A DNA stretch of 64,000 bases from Planctomycetaceae bacterium (GCA_020638995.1 JACKHM010000002.1:1736001-1800000), one strand, 5' to 3'. Shown: positions 50,064 to 59,782, counted from the first letter of the stretch. A program made the numbers and translations. The notes: generated from the letters alone by a model not told the origin.

Positions 50064-52244
50064 GTGTCTGCTACCAATCAAACTGACAACATGAAGGTCA
50101 ATTATGGCCTTTGTATTATCGGCGCTGGGCCAACGTGCCTGTACGCATTGTCGGGACTCGCGGCGATTCTACGGCGTCGGCGGTTTGAGTTGTCAGTCAC
50201 AATCGACATCTTCGAGAAGAGTGGGAACTTCGGGGCGGGAGCAGTACACAGCCCCGATCAACCCACAACTAATCGACTCAACCGCATCGCAGATCAAATC
50301 ACATTTGCTCCAGATGAGTCGAACTTAGCGCCAGACTACTTGTTGGAGCCACATGAACGGCACGGCTTTCTCCAATTCTGCCGTCAACGATTTCAACGGA
50401 CTGGCGAGGAAGCGTTCCGTGTGACCCCAGAAGACTGGCCGCCTCGCTGTGTGCATGGCGTTGCGCTCATGGAGTGTTTCGATTCGTACGTTGAAATCCT
50501 ACGTTCAATACCAGGTGTTTCCGTTCAACTCCATACCGCCGAAGTAACGGATCTGATCCCAATTGCTGGCGGCTATCGGATCGTTTTCCCTGATCAATAC
50601 ATCGTTGCGGATCATGTGCTGGTCGCTACGGGACACTCGCGAAATCGGCCACGAGCCGGCTCGAATGAAGAACGATTCGCTCAGTTTTCCCGGTCGACCG
50701 GAAAAGCGAATTACGTAGAGTTTGCATATCCGCTTGAGCTCAACTTGTCCGAAGCGGCCATACCGCCCGGCTCTGCTCTGGCGTGCGTGGGGCAAGGATT
50801 GACTGCGCAGGACGGAATCCTGTTTCTGACCGAGGGGCGTGGAGGCATTTTTCATTCGGACGGAATATCAGGTTTTCGCTACGAGCCCAGCGGCAGGGAG
50901 CCAAGAATCATCAGCCTTAGCCGCACAGGCGTGTTCACTAGGGCTCGGCCAACCAATGAAAAACACGCCGACATCGGAGCCTTGGAGCACACCGGAGTCT
51001 TTCTCACTGAAGACACTATCGATCGGTTGCGAGTTCACCGTGGGCACCCAACGACACTTCCAAATATTGGGGTCTGTCGGCAGTTGGATTTCGAACTGGA
51101 CATCTTGCCGATTCTCAAGTTGGAAATGTTCCTTGTGTATTACGGTGCCCTATTCGGGAAGTCGTTTCTGAAACGATTAATTTGCGAAGCGGAACCACTT
51201 GTCGAGTCCTTCATCTTGAGTAGGCCATCGAAGCTGGACATCGATTCGACGGACGAACTGTGTCGGCAACTTGAACCATTTATCGATGAGGCTGTGGAAA
51301 TACTTGAACAGTTGGAGTCCGGCATTGCAATTTCATCGCTGCAACGTCGGCATGTCGGGTTAGACGTCGAGGATATTGCCAGCGCCTTCAAATCTTTCAG
51401 GACGACTTTACCCCTTGGATGTTCGGGTGCTCCAAACGACCACCGGTTTTCGTGGGACCGGATGGTCGAACCTATCTCACCGAGATCCTATGACGGTCCG
51501 AATACTTACTCAGCGCAGGTCGTGCGATTTATGGAACGCGACCATGCGTATGCGGCCGAGGGTAACCTGCGAAATCCTGAGAAGGCAGCGTGCGACGCTG
51601 TTTGGCGAGATTTGCGACCAGTTCTCGCCTACGCGATCGACTTCGGTGGACTGACGGCCGATTCCCATCGTGAATTCTTGGCTACGTACATGCGATATCA
51701 CAATGCCTGGGCCGATGGCGGCTGTCTTGAAACGAACCAGAAGATGCTCGCACTGATCCGGGCCGGTATCGTCGATTGCTCGACTGGGCCTTCACCTCAA
51801 GTAGCGATCAATCCTGGAGCTGGCAGCTTCCGAATCCATGGACAGCTCACTGGGGCTGTTCACGAAGTCGAAACACTCGTTGACGCAAAACTTCATCCTT
51901 TGGATGTCGAGCACGATGCCTCTCCGCTGATCCAAGCCATGCTTCGGCGGTCACTGATTCGGTCGTGGGTCAACACATCCGCCAACGGCCAGCAATTCCA
52001 ACCTGGAGGGCCGGAGGTCACGCGATTCTTTGAAGCAGTAGCCGCGGACGGGAAGGTTCTGTCGGACCTCACGCTTCTGGGGCCAGTGACCGAGGGAATC
52101 CTGTTCTTTCAGCTGGGACTGGCACGCCCGAACAAGAATCACCATGTCCTAAATGACGTGCTGTGCTGGGTACAGCACTTCGAACGCCGCCTGACCCAAC
52201 ACACCATTGCACAACCGTCTCACAAGCTAACCGCTAAGTCATGA
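50064..52244 (+). CDS. FAD/NAD(P)-binding protein, phosphonate operon
   Basis: 726 residues from GTG 50064 (GAGGGA 9 bases upstream). The Rossmann motif is LCIIGAGPTCLYAL (residues about 14-27), followed by IFEKSGNFGAGAVHSPDQPTTNRLN and later HVLVATGHSRNRP. This matches the FAD/NAD(P)-binding (NAD_binding_9) proteins, of which some are N-hydroxylases or oxidoreductases. The long C-terminal part (400-726) is helical and unassigned. It is the first gene of the operon with PEP mutase, and its stop overlaps the kinase start (ATGA). An oxidation step on the phosphonate, or on its amine, is a plausible but unproven role. Confidence 0.7.
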   Translation: MSATNQTDNMKVNYGLCIIGAGPTCLYALSGLAAILRRRRFELSVTIDIFEKSGNFGAGAVHSPDQPTTNRLNRIADQITFAPDESNLAPDYLLEPHERHGFLQFCRQRFQRTGEEAFRVTPEDWPPRCVHGVALMECFDSYVEILRSIPGVSVQLHTAEVTDLIPIAGGYRIVFPDQYIVADHVLVATGHSRNRPRAGSNEERFAQFSRSTGKANYVEFAYPLELNLSEAAIPPGSALACVGQGLTAQDGILFLTEGRGGIFHSDGISGFRYEPSGREPRIISLSRTGVFTRARPTNEKHADIGALEHTGVFLTEDTIDRLRVHRGHPTTLPNIGVCRQLDFELDILPILKLEMFLVYYGALFGKSFLKRLICEAEPLVESFILSRPSKLDIDSTDELCRQLEPFIDEAVEILEQLESGIAISSLQRRHVGLDVEDIASAFKSFRTTLPLGCSGAPNDHRFSWDRMVEPISPRSYDGPNTYSAQVVRFMERDHAYAAEGNLRNPEKAACDAVWRDLRPVLAYAIDFGGLTADSHREFLATYMRYHNAWADGGCLETNQKMLALIRAGIVDCSTGPSPQVAINPGAGSFRIHGQLTGAVHEVETLVDAKLHPLDVEHDASPLIQAMLRRSLIRSWVNTSANGQQFQPGGPEVTRFFEAVAADGKVLSDLTLLGPVTEGILFFQLGLARPNKNHHVLNDVLCWVQHFERRLTQHTIAQPSHKLTAKS

Positions 52245-53143
52245 CCAAGGATACAGCAACAAAACACGGATTCGACCTGAATGACGGAATTCACGTCATC
52301 AAACCTGGCGGGAGCGTCATTACGGATCGCACGAAGGCGAGCACGTTCAACCGGGCACGTGCTGACGCATTCTGCCGATGCCTGGCGCATTCTTTCGCCA
52401 ACGGCGAACTGAAGCACGTCGTCTTGGCGATTGGCGGTGGGTCCTTCGCGCACGACATCGTCCGTGCCAATCGAATCAATGAGCCAACTCGAAGAGATCC
52501 GAGGGATCTCTTCAAACTGCCGGCTTCCCTGTTTGCGTTGCAAAGCCGACTCTTGGAGTGCCTGAGTCGTGCCGGTGTTCCGGCTCTGCCATTCCACCCC
52601 ACGAGTCTAATGCAGACCAATGGGAACGAAGCCGACAAGATGTTTTTCGAACCCTTGTACGCTGCTCTCGCACAAGGATTCGTGCCTGTGTTGACCGGCG
52701 GCCTCGTGTTCGACCAGCAATCCGGTTTCAAGGTATTCAGCAGCGACTGGTTGCCGGTGGCATTGTCCGCCGGCTTTCAAATCAAGCGTTTCGTTGTCCT
52801 GACGGATCAGCCTGGCATTCGTGTTGACATTGCTGGTAGCGAGATCTTCAGTCGAGTCACGCAAGCAAACTTCCGAACCGTAGAGCGTTCCTTAACGCCG
52901 GGACAACGGGTCGATGTCACTCGTGGAATGAACGGAAAGTTGGATGCGCTTTTGCAACTGGCTCGGCGCGGCGTGAGCTCTGTTGTTTGTGATGGACGCA
53001 ATCCCACGCCCGACTACTTCGACCATTTGTTTTCCGCGAAGCCCCCGGGAACAGTGATCGAAGCATGGGATCCAGACACGATAGATACGCGAGACGCTCG
53101 ATCACACAAGTCTGTTACTTCTTCACGTCCTCATTCTGCCTGA
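52241..53143 (+). CDS. FomA/isopentenyl-phosphate-kinase-like kinase
   Basis: 300 residues of the amino-acid-kinase superfamily. IKPGGSVIT (20-28), VLAIGGGSFAHD with His71, FVPVLTGGLVFDQ, FKVFSSDWLPVAL, VLTDQPGI and DVTRGMNGKLDALLQLARRGV match the layout of isopentenyl phosphate kinase and of FomA, the fosfomycin kinase. FomA phosphorylates a phosphonate to inactivate it for self-protection. In a pepM operon, a self-resistance or biosynthetic phosphonate kinase is the best reading; isopentenyl phosphate is the alternative substrate. Confidence 0.7.
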   Translation: MTKDTATKHGFDLNDGIHVIKPGGSVITDRTKASTFNRARADAFCRCLAHSFANGELKHVVLAIGGGSFAHDIVRANRINEPTRRDPRDLFKLPASLFALQSRLLECLSRAGVPALPFHPTSLMQTNGNEADKMFFEPLYAALAQGFVPVLTGGLVFDQQSGFKVFSSDWLPVALSAGFQIKRFVVLTDQPGIRVDIAGSEIFSRVTQANFRTVERSLTPGQRVDVTRGMNGKLDALLQLARRGVSSVVCDGRNPTPDYFDHLFSAKPPGTVIEAWDPDTIDTRDARSHKSVTSSRPHSA

Positions 53144-53156
53144 AAGGAATTTAACG

Positions 53157-53573
53157 ATGACCGAAACATCACCATGCCTAGTTTGCGATCTTGGAGACGC
53201 GGACATCATCCAGCAGACTGACAACGTCGTCGCTGCATATTACACGAACGCGATCAAGCACGGCCACTTTATTGTCGCTGTGAAGCGCCACGTTCCTACC
53301 TTCGGCGATATCACGCCTGATGAAGCGGCCGAATTACTTTCGGTTGCACAACAACTCGTCAAGAAAAGTGAAACATTAAACGCGGTCGAAAAGCACTATC
53401 TCGTTGCGATCGGGGATGTGGACGCTCATTTTCATATCCACTGCATTCCCAAGCTTGTAGATGACCCAAAGCTTGGGCCACACGTGATGTCCCCGAATGG
53501 CTGGCGTGGAACGTTGCCCGCTCGTAAAGAGGAAAGCGTCGCCGAGTTTGTCTCTACTATGAAGTCAGTCTAA
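53157..53573 (+). CDS. HIT-family nucleotide hydrolase/transferase
   Basis: 138 residues. The HIT triad HFHIHCIP (His91, His93, His95) and an N-terminal CLVC zinc pair are intact. HIT proteins cleave or transfer nucleoside monophosphates. Next to a kinase in a phosphonate operon it could process a nucleotidylated phosphonate intermediate, such as a CMP- or AMP-phosphonate. AAGGAA precedes the ATG by 7 bases. Confidence 0.82.
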   Translation: MTETSPCLVCDLGDADIIQQTDNVVAAYYTNAIKHGHFIVAVKRHVPTFGDITPDEAAELLSVAQQLVKKSETLNAVEKHYLVAIGDVDAHFHIHCIPKLVDDPKLGPHVMSPNGWRGTLPARKEESVAEFVSTMKSV

Positions 53574-53595
53574 CTCAGCAATGCGGAGTACGCCC

Positions 53596-54090
53596 ATGAC
53601 AATAAGCCTTGAACATACTTTGCTTGAAGAAGCAAAAGCATCATTGACTTCGGCCAAGCGACTCGTCGACAACGCAATTGAACAGATTCCCGAGGAGCAA
53701 CTACATATTTCACTGGACGGTGAGACAAACTGCATTGCCGTGATCATGAAGCATCTTGCATCCACGCTAAAGTCACGTTGGACAGACTTTCTAACAACCG
53801 ATGGAGAAAAGCCCTGGCGCAATCGCGAAGACGAGTTTGTTGACACGCTAAGCGGTCAATCGCTACTCGACAGCTGGGACGACGGGTGGAAATGCCTGTT
53901 TGACACGCTGGATTCGCTGACACCAGACGACCTTCGAAAAACCGTCACGATTCGAGGTGAGTCGCAAACGGTCACTCAGGCGATATCACGAACACTCATT
54001 CACGCCTGTATTCATGCCGGGCAAATCCTTCTGTTGGCACGGCATGTCGCTGGTCCAAAATGGAAAATGATTTGGAACAAAAGCAAATGA
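53596..54090 (+). CDS. DinB/DUF1572-family protein
   Basis: 164 residues from ATG 53596 (GCGGAG upstream; the earlier ATG 53581 has no ribosome site). It is four-helix DinB-like: IAVIMKHLASTLKSRWTDFL and THACIHAGQI-type ending (LIHACIHAGQILLLARHV) supply the metal-binding histidines. DinB-fold enzymes include thiol-dependent transferases (bacillithiol, mycothiol); FosA-like resistance is a different fold. A thiol-transfer or isomerase step is possible, but the role is open. It overlaps pepM by 4 bases. Confidence 0.7.
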   Translation: MTISLEHTLLEEAKASLTSAKRLVDNAIEQIPEEQLHISLDGETNCIAVIMKHLASTLKSRWTDFLTTDGEKPWRNREDEFVDTLSGQSLLDSWDDGWKCLFDTLDSLTPDDLRKTVTIRGESQTVTQAISRTLIHACIHAGQILLLARHVAGPKWKMIWNKSK

Positions 54091-55055
54091 GTACGAGCAA
54101 TCACTCAAGACCGTCAACATCGAACACGTCTCGGACAAAGGCGCTTCGTGACCTTTTGCAGTCCGACACGGTTGAGTTCCTGATGGGGGCACACGACGGA
54201 TTGAGCGCAAAGATTGTCGAGGGCGAAGGATTCAGGGGGATCTGGGGCAGCGGTTTTTCGATCGCCGCGGCCATGGGCGTCCGGGATTGCAATGAGGCGA
54301 GTTGGACACAGGTTGTCGAGACCTGCGAGCAGATGTGTGACGCGACACGAGTTCCAATCCTCCTTGACGGTGACACTGGATACGGGAACTTCAACAATGT
54401 CATGAGGCTTGTAAGAAAATGTGAGCAGCGTGGAATCGCGGGGATTTGCCTTGAAGACAAGCTCTTCCCGAAGACGAACTCGTTCATCAACGGTACAACA
54501 CAGCTGTTGGCATCGAAGGAAGAATTCTGCGGCAAGATCCGGGCAGCGAAGGACACGCAGACTGACGAATGTTTTTCGGTTGTCGCACGAACTGAGGGTT
54601 TTATCGTAGGTCAGCCATTGAGTGACGTCCTAGCCCGAGCTGACGCGTACTACGAGGCTGGTGCAGATGCGATCCTCGTTCACAGTAAGAGTCGCACGTC
54701 GGATGAAGTCGTCGCATTTGCTCAGGCGTGGGATCGTCCCTGTCCACTTGTAATTGTCCCGACGACGTATGGATCGACTCCTTCGGCGGTCTTTGAAGAT
54801 GCGGGCATCAGTGTCGTGATCTGGGCGAATCACACGCTCCGCGCAAGCGTAAACGCAATGCGAGAGGTATCCAGGCGGATCTATCAGGACCACTCGATTG
54901 CCGATATTGAACAGGAAGTGGCACCGCTGGCCGATGTCTTTCAATTGCAGGGGGTTGACGAACTCCTCGACGCAGAAATTCGATATCTTCCTACCGTGTC
55001 CACGATCTCACAAAAGCAAGCTCCACTCAAGGAATTCGCAAGCCACAATGATTGA
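54087..55055 (+). CDS. pepM: Phosphoenolpyruvate mutase (PepM)
   Basis: 322 residues from ATG 54087 (ATGA overlap). The diagnostic PepM motif EDKLFPKTNS is at residues 123-132, the EDKxxxxxNS signature separating PEP mutases from isocitrate lyases. LLDGDTGYG (92-100) is the metal-binding loop. It converts phosphoenolpyruvate to phosphonopyruvate, the first step of almost all C-P bond natural products. This makes the operon a phosphonate biosynthetic cluster. Confidence 0.95.
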   Translation: MSTSNHSRPSTSNTSRTKALRDLLQSDTVEFLMGAHDGLSAKIVEGEGFRGIWGSGFSIAAAMGVRDCNEASWTQVVETCEQMCDATRVPILLDGDTGYGNFNNVMRLVRKCEQRGIAGICLEDKLFPKTNSFINGTTQLLASKEEFCGKIRAAKDTQTDECFSVVARTEGFIVGQPLSDVLARADAYYEAGADAILVHSKSRTSDEVVAFAQAWDRPCPLVIVPTTYGSTPSAVFEDAGISVVIWANHTLRASVNAMREVSRRIYQDHSIADIEQEVAPLADVFQLQGVDELLDAEIRYLPTVSTISQKQAPLKEFASHND

Positions 55056-56244
55056 TGCTCCCAACATCGCCGACGAACTAGCGCAGTCGGGTTACACAGA
55101 CTACGTCGGCGTCCCGTGTTCGCATTTGTCGCCTTTGATCGCCACTGCGCAGTCCGCGCCGAGGCTGAGCTACATTGCTGCTGCCAACGAGGGCGATGCG
55201 ATTGCCATTGGTTTAGGTGCCCATTTAGGGGGGCGAAAGACGGTGATCCTCTCCCAAAACTCTGGCCTGGGAAACATGGTCAATCCACTAACCTCCCTTC
55301 TTCGCCCATTTCAAGTCCCAATGCTCTTGATGATTACCTGGCGAGGCGAGCCGGGAGTTCCCGATGAGCCACAGCATGAGCAAATGGGGAGCATTACCCC
55401 CGATCTGCTGAACCTCCTTGACGTTTCGTGGGAATTCTTGCCAAACACACCGTGTGAAGCTTTGAAGGCAATTAGGCGAGGCTGTGAATACGTCGACCAC
55501 GAACAACGCGTATTCGCATTCGTCATTAGGCCGAATACCCTTTCTGGACACATCACGTTACGGCCTTCGCGTGACTGTCGCGCTCCAGCGGTCAATCGCA
55601 CCTGGACAGGAACTTCGTCAGAGCGTCCAACGAGAATCGATGCAATGCAGGAACTTCTCAGCCAAGAAAGAGGCGACGAGGTCTACATTGCCACAACCGG
55701 GTATACGGGGCGAGAGTTGTTTAGCCTCAACGATCGCGCAAATAACCTGTATGTAGTTGGCGGAATGGGAACAGCAGCCAGTATTGGTTTCGGACTCGCA
55801 AATGCTCGTCGGTGTCAACCGGTCGTTGTCCTCGACGGCGATGGATCGCTGCTGATGCGGATGGGTTCGCTTGCGCCTATTGGACAGCATGGACCAAAGA
55901 ACTTGTTGCACGTCGTGTTTGACAATGAATGTTACGCTTCTACTGGAGGTCAATCGAGTTCTTCTAGTGTCGTTCGGTTTGATCAATGCGCCGAAGCGAT
56001 GAATTACCGGCGTGTGATTTACGTCGATGGAAAGTCGCACATGGCTCAGGCTATCCAAGAGGCCAAGATACATGAAGGGCCAGTACTAATCCATCTGAAG
56101 GTCGATAGTGCTGTCCCACCTAAACTGCCACGACCAACGCGGAAACCATTCGAAGTCAAGGAACGACTCATCAGGTTTCTAAATCAGAGTCAAGCGAACC
56201 AGGACTTGCTTGAGCACAAAGATGGGGCCGACAAGCCAAATTGA
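55048..56244 (+). CDS. ppd: Phosphonopyruvate decarboxylase (Ppd)
   Basis: 398 residues, start overlapping pepM by 8 bases. The ThDP-dependent fold shows GVPCSHLSPLI and AANEGDAIAI near the N-terminus (catalytic Glu48), and the cofactor motif GDGSLLMRMGS ... DN (264-293). It decarboxylates phosphonopyruvate to phosphonoacetaldehyde and so drives the unfavourable mutase step. It is fused in arrangement with pepM, as in fosfomycin, bialaphos and 2-aminoethylphosphonate clusters. Confidence 0.93.
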   Translation: MIDAPNIADELAQSGYTDYVGVPCSHLSPLIATAQSAPRLSYIAAANEGDAIAIGLGAHLGGRKTVILSQNSGLGNMVNPLTSLLRPFQVPMLLMITWRGEPGVPDEPQHEQMGSITPDLLNLLDVSWEFLPNTPCEALKAIRRGCEYVDHEQRVFAFVIRPNTLSGHITLRPSRDCRAPAVNRTWTGTSSERPTRIDAMQELLSQERGDEVYIATTGYTGRELFSLNDRANNLYVVGGMGTAASIGFGLANARRCQPVVVLDGDGSLLMRMGSLAPIGQHGPKNLLHVVFDNECYASTGGQSSSSSVVRFDQCAEAMNYRRVIYVDGKSHMAQAIQEAKIHEGPVLIHLKVDSAVPPKLPRPTRKPFEVKERLIRFLNQSQANQDLLEHKDGADKPN

Positions 56245-56270
56245 GATTTCCGTTCCCTTTAGAAAGCGCT

Positions 56271-56963
56271 ATGCAGATGGACCCACTTATAGAGCAATCT
56301 TACTACTACAACGAGCGAGCGTCCGAGTACGACGAATGCTTTGAACGCATAGGACGTTATGATCGGGGAGACGAAAACAACCGTCGATGGCTCGACGCCG
56401 TTCAGGCAGTACGCGCTGAAATCGATGCTTTTAGGCCAACCGGCAACGTACTTGAACTCGCACCTGGCACGGGCAATTGGACATGGCAGCTCTCCAAACA
56501 TGCCGATCGCGTTGTGGCGGTTGACTTCTCGGAAAGCATGCTTCACGTTTGTAGGCAGAAAGTAAAAAGTCGCAACGTCGAATACCTGCAAGCGGACATA
56601 TTTTCATTTCAACCATCGGAGCAATTTGACACGATATTCTTTGGGCTTTGGATATCACATGTTCCGAAGGAGAAAGCCGCCGACTTTTGGGCAATGGTTG
56701 CTTCTGCTTTGAAGAGCGGTGGCCGCGTGTTGTTTGTTGACACACTTCCAAATCCGATCATCACAGCACACGATCATGAGATGCCGAATGGTTCAACTGA
56801 AATTGAGCGGAGAAAACTCAACGATGGCCGCAGTTTTCAGATCGTAAAGCGATACTTTACTCCGACGTCTATACAGATGGAGTTGGAATTACTTGGCTGG
56901 AAATGTTCGGCAAAGTCGATTGATGACTGTTTCTTGTTCGCGACGGCAGAGCCGGACACGTAG
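56271..56963 (+). CDS. SAM-dependent methyltransferase
   Basis: 230 residues from ATG 56271 (AGAAAG upstream). Class I Rossmann motifs are VLELAPGTGNWTWQL, VVAVDFSESML, YLQADIFSF and IFFGLWISHVP. It could O-methylate a phosphonate, as DhpI does in dehydrophos, or N-methylate the amine. Position between ppd and the transaminase gene puts it inside the pathway. Confidence 0.8.
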   Translation: MQMDPLIEQSYYYNERASEYDECFERIGRYDRGDENNRRWLDAVQAVRAEIDAFRPTGNVLELAPGTGNWTWQLSKHADRVVAVDFSESMLHVCRQKVKSRNVEYLQADIFSFQPSEQFDTIFFGLWISHVPKEKAADFWAMVASALKSGGRVLFVDTLPNPIITAHDHEMPNGSTEIERRKLNDGRSFQIVKRYFTPTSIQMELELLGWKCSAKSIDDCFLFATAEPDT

Positions 56964-57004
56964 CCAATGAGCAATGGACGTCGTATACAAATGGAGCACC
57001 AACA

Positions 57005-58153
57005 ATGGTAGGACAGTTTCCCAAGAGGCGGCTCTTCACACCAGGACCGCTGAACACAGCGGCGACGACGAAGCAAGCGATGATGCGGGACATCGGATCT
57101 CGCGAGCCGGAATTCGTTGATATCCTTCGTGACGTGCGTTCGCGTTTGGTTGAACTTGCGCATGCTTCGCCGAATGATGGCTACTACTCGATTCCAATTC
57201 AAGGAAGCGGAACGTTTGCGCTAGAGTCGGTTTTTTCGTCGGCCTTCAGCCCCAAGAACTCGCTTTTGATCGTAGTCAACGGAGCCTACGGCCGGCGTCT
57301 GGCCGACATGGCTACGCTTTGGGCGATCGATCACATGACTATCGAATGCGCTAGTGACGAATTTCCAGACCTTGAAGTGGTCAAGCGCGCCCTCCAGAAG
57401 AAACACTTTTCACACATTGCCTTGGTCCACTGCGAAACATCTTCGGGGATCGTAAATCCACTCTCTGACATCGCTCGATTGGCATCGGAGTTTGGCTGCA
57501 GATTAATCGTTGATGCGATGAGCAGCTTTGGCGGCATCGACATTAATGTTGTAGAACTAGGGATCGATTGCCTCGTCACGTCTGCAAACAAGTGTCTGGA
57601 AGGCGTTCCAGGAATTGCGTTCGCGATTTGCAGTAACAGATTCATAAATACGTGTCGCGGCAACGGGCGGACCGTTTGCCTTGACTTGTATCAACAATTG
57701 GATGTTCTGGAGCAAACTGGAGAGTTCCGCTTCACACCGCCAACGCACGTAGTCCTGGCGCTGCAGAAAGCGCTGGACAGACTTGATGAAGAAGGTGGGA
57801 TTACGTTGCGGCACGAGCGGTACAGAAGCTGCGCTGCTAAGCTGTGGAATGGTATGACTGGGCTGGGGTTCAGGCCACTGCTTGCTCCTCAAAGGCGCAG
57901 CTGCATTATCAGCGCGTTTCACTGCCCTGCGAGTGATGCGTTTTCATTCCGTAGAATGTATTCACATCTTTTGACAAAGGGATTCGTCGTCTATGCAGGA
58001 AAGACGCCGGGCGTGGATTGCTTTCGCATTGGTACAATTGGCCAAATTGCAGAAGAAGATATTCTGGAACTCGTGAATGAAATTGGTTGTTTTCTCAGCG
58101 CGGCTGGGTTTACGCTGCCATTGCGTCCGACTGAACTGGTTCAATCCGGCTGA
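57005..58153 (+). CDS. phnW: 2-aminoethylphosphonate transaminase (PhnW-like)
   Basis: 382 residues. RLFTPGPLNTAATTK (9-23), RDIGSREPEFVDIL (28-41), IQGSGTFALESV (65-76), VDAMSSFGG (169-177) and TSANKCLEGVPG with Lys196 match PhnW strongly. Here, with PepM and Ppd, it should make 2-aminoethylphosphonate from phosphonoacetaldehyde using an amino donor; in other contexts PhnW runs in the degradative direction. GGAGCA is 10 bases upstream. Confidence 0.9.
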   Translation: MVGQFPKRRLFTPGPLNTAATTKQAMMRDIGSREPEFVDILRDVRSRLVELAHASPNDGYYSIPIQGSGTFALESVFSSAFSPKNSLLIVVNGAYGRRLADMATLWAIDHMTIECASDEFPDLEVVKRALQKKHFSHIALVHCETSSGIVNPLSDIARLASEFGCRLIVDAMSSFGGIDINVVELGIDCLVTSANKCLEGVPGIAFAICSNRFINTCRGNGRTVCLDLYQQLDVLEQTGEFRFTPPTHVVLALQKALDRLDEEGGITLRHERYRSCAAKLWNGMTGLGFRPLLAPQRRSCIISAFHCPASDAFSFRRMYSHLLTKGFVVYAGKTPGVDCFRIGTIGQIAEEDILELVNEIGCFLSAAGFTLPLRPTELVQSG

Positions 58154-58186
58154 CCCACAACGGCTCCTGTATTTCTGCAAGCAAAA

Positions 58187-58882
58187 ATGGTCGTCACCGA
58201 ACCCGCGAATCATCCCATGGTACTCGGAAGGCTCCGACTCCTAATCACAGACTTCGATGGTGTAATCGCCGACACTCGTCGCCACTTCGATTCGTACTTT
58301 AGCGAGATCATTCCGGGATACGACAGATTAAAGACTCTGAACAGCGTGTTTGATTATGGTCTATGGGATGGTCTTCAGAAACATGGGGTCGACATTTCAG
58401 AATCGAACCAGAGAAGTAGATTGCTCCCAAAACTCTGCGAGCATCTCGTTGACGCCAATCTCATCCCAGAATCCGTCCAGTTGTTTCACAAACTGCGGCA
58501 GGAACGACCGCATCTTCCTGTTTATGTATTGTCGGCCAACTCCACAGAAGTCGTGCAGCGATTGTTGGTGACAAACAACCTCCCGGTATTCACTGGAGTG
58601 TTTGAAGGAGACGCGTCCGCCGATAAATCAACAAGAATATCATCGTTAGTTCAGCAGTACCGTGAGTCGGCTTGCCCGAATCTGAAAATGAGAGAAGTTG
58701 CATACATCGGAGATACAGTAAGTGACACGTTCGATGCGGATTACGCTAACGTTATGTCAATCGCGGTAGCGTGGAGGGGTGCTTTTCATGACTTCGATCG
58801 TATCGTTGATCGTGGACGTGCGGCTGTCGTCTTTCGCACCCAAGACGACTTGCTGAATGCGGTACTCGCTGCCGACACGTGA
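58187..58882 (+). CDS. HAD-superfamily phosphatase
   Basis: 231 residues. ITDFDGVIADT (motif I, Asp22 and Asp24), YVLSANS (motif II), and GDTVSDTFDAD (motif IV) are complete. It could remove a phosphate or act on a phosphonate intermediate. It is not obviously the phosphonoacetaldehyde hydrolase PhnX, whose cap lysine I cannot place, but that possibility remains because PhnX is also HAD. It is the last gene of the cluster, 33 bases after phnW. Confidence 0.75.
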   Translation: MVVTEPANHPMVLGRLRLLITDFDGVIADTRRHFDSYFSEIIPGYDRLKTLNSVFDYGLWDGLQKHGVDISESNQRSRLLPKLCEHLVDANLIPESVQLFHKLRQERPHLPVYVLSANSTEVVQRLLVTNNLPVFTGVFEGDASADKSTRISSLVQQYRESACPNLKMREVAYIGDTVSDTFDADYANVMSIAVAWRGAFHDFDRIVDRGRAAVVFRTQDDLLNAVLAADT

Positions 58883-59483
58883 GCAGGGTAAAAAAGGAGT
58901 TACGGCTTCGAGATGCTCATGAGGGCGTGTCGAATGGCACTTAGATTTGCGCAACGATATGACGCGGAGACACTTAACAACCCTGTCGCACCATGGCTGG
59001 CACGCGACCTTCTAACCCTTCAGCCATCCAAATGGCTGATGCTCTGTCTCAGCCCCTAGGGGCCGACGACTCCGCCACGCTTTTCGACACTCGCAAGCAA
59101 TTCTGCGATAGCGTTGCTTAACGGTTTGATTCCAATGGTTTGTCGAAATCTAAGTGCCATTCGAGGGCGTGTCATTGGTCATGTAGCCGAGCCCGGTCGA
59201 TGGCCGTCAGTCGGAGGCGTGGCCGAAACCGAAGCCGGACGAGCTTCGCTTGGCCGGCGAAGGTGAAGCGGCATGACTCCGCGGCGGTCCCTATTTCGCG
59301 TAAGCGAAATTCTAACCATCGGGCTCGGCTCCCCGTGACCATCAAAGCCGAACCATCTTGATTCGGCTTCACTCCAGAAGGGCCGTTGCTTTCACCCGGC
59401 GAGTCACTCGACGAACTCGGCAAACAGCAACAGGAATGTACGCAGCTCGTCCAGCGTCTCGAAGCTATGGAACTCGATCGGCG
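58883..59483. other. Degraded region with 17-bp inverted repeat
   Basis: No gene. CGAATGGCACTTAGATT (58931-58947) and AATCTAAGTGCCATTCG (59147-59163) are perfect inverted copies, each next to GGGCGTGTC on its outer or inner side. The pair may be ends of a small non-autonomous element or remnants of an att region. Integrase-like codons appear in broken frames from about 59360. Confidence 0.5.
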
Positions 59484-59761
59484 AAAGAATGCTACGCAAC
59501 CGCGATGCGATTCACATTGCGTGCGATCACGCGTTTCCTGCACCAGCAGGCGTCAAGGGAAAGCAACTAGGGACGTGGCGGAAGTCTCATCGCTGGAACC
59601 CGAATCAGTTACGGCACGCTGCCGCGACCGAGATCCGTAAGCGGTACGGATTGGAAGGGGCGCAAGTTGCACTCGGACACGCCAGCGCTCACGTCACGCA
59701 AATCTACGCTGAAACTGATAACGCCAAGGCAGCGATGATCGCAGTTGTGAACGGCGTTTGA
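59484..59761 (+). pseudogene. 3' fragment of a tyrosine recombinase gene
   Basis: The frame encodes HIACDHAFPAP...WNPNQLRHAAATEIRKRYGLEGAQVALGHASAHVTQIYAE. This is the C-terminal part of a planctomycete-type integrase with the R-H...G-H...Y residues, but the N-terminal two thirds are missing or frameshifted. Its last codons (VNGV, stop) lie in the IS21 terminal repeat that starts at 59747, so both ends are lost. It marks the right end of the phosphonate island. Confidence 0.7.
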
Positions 59762-59782
59762 AAATGCCAGCGCTTGGGCGGT

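Noticed and set aside
58187..58882. PhnX phosphonoacetaldehyde hydrolase
   Set aside because: It is HAD-family, but I cannot place the cap-domain lysine that PhnX needs, and degradation would oppose the biosynthetic genes. Kept as a generic HAD phosphatase.
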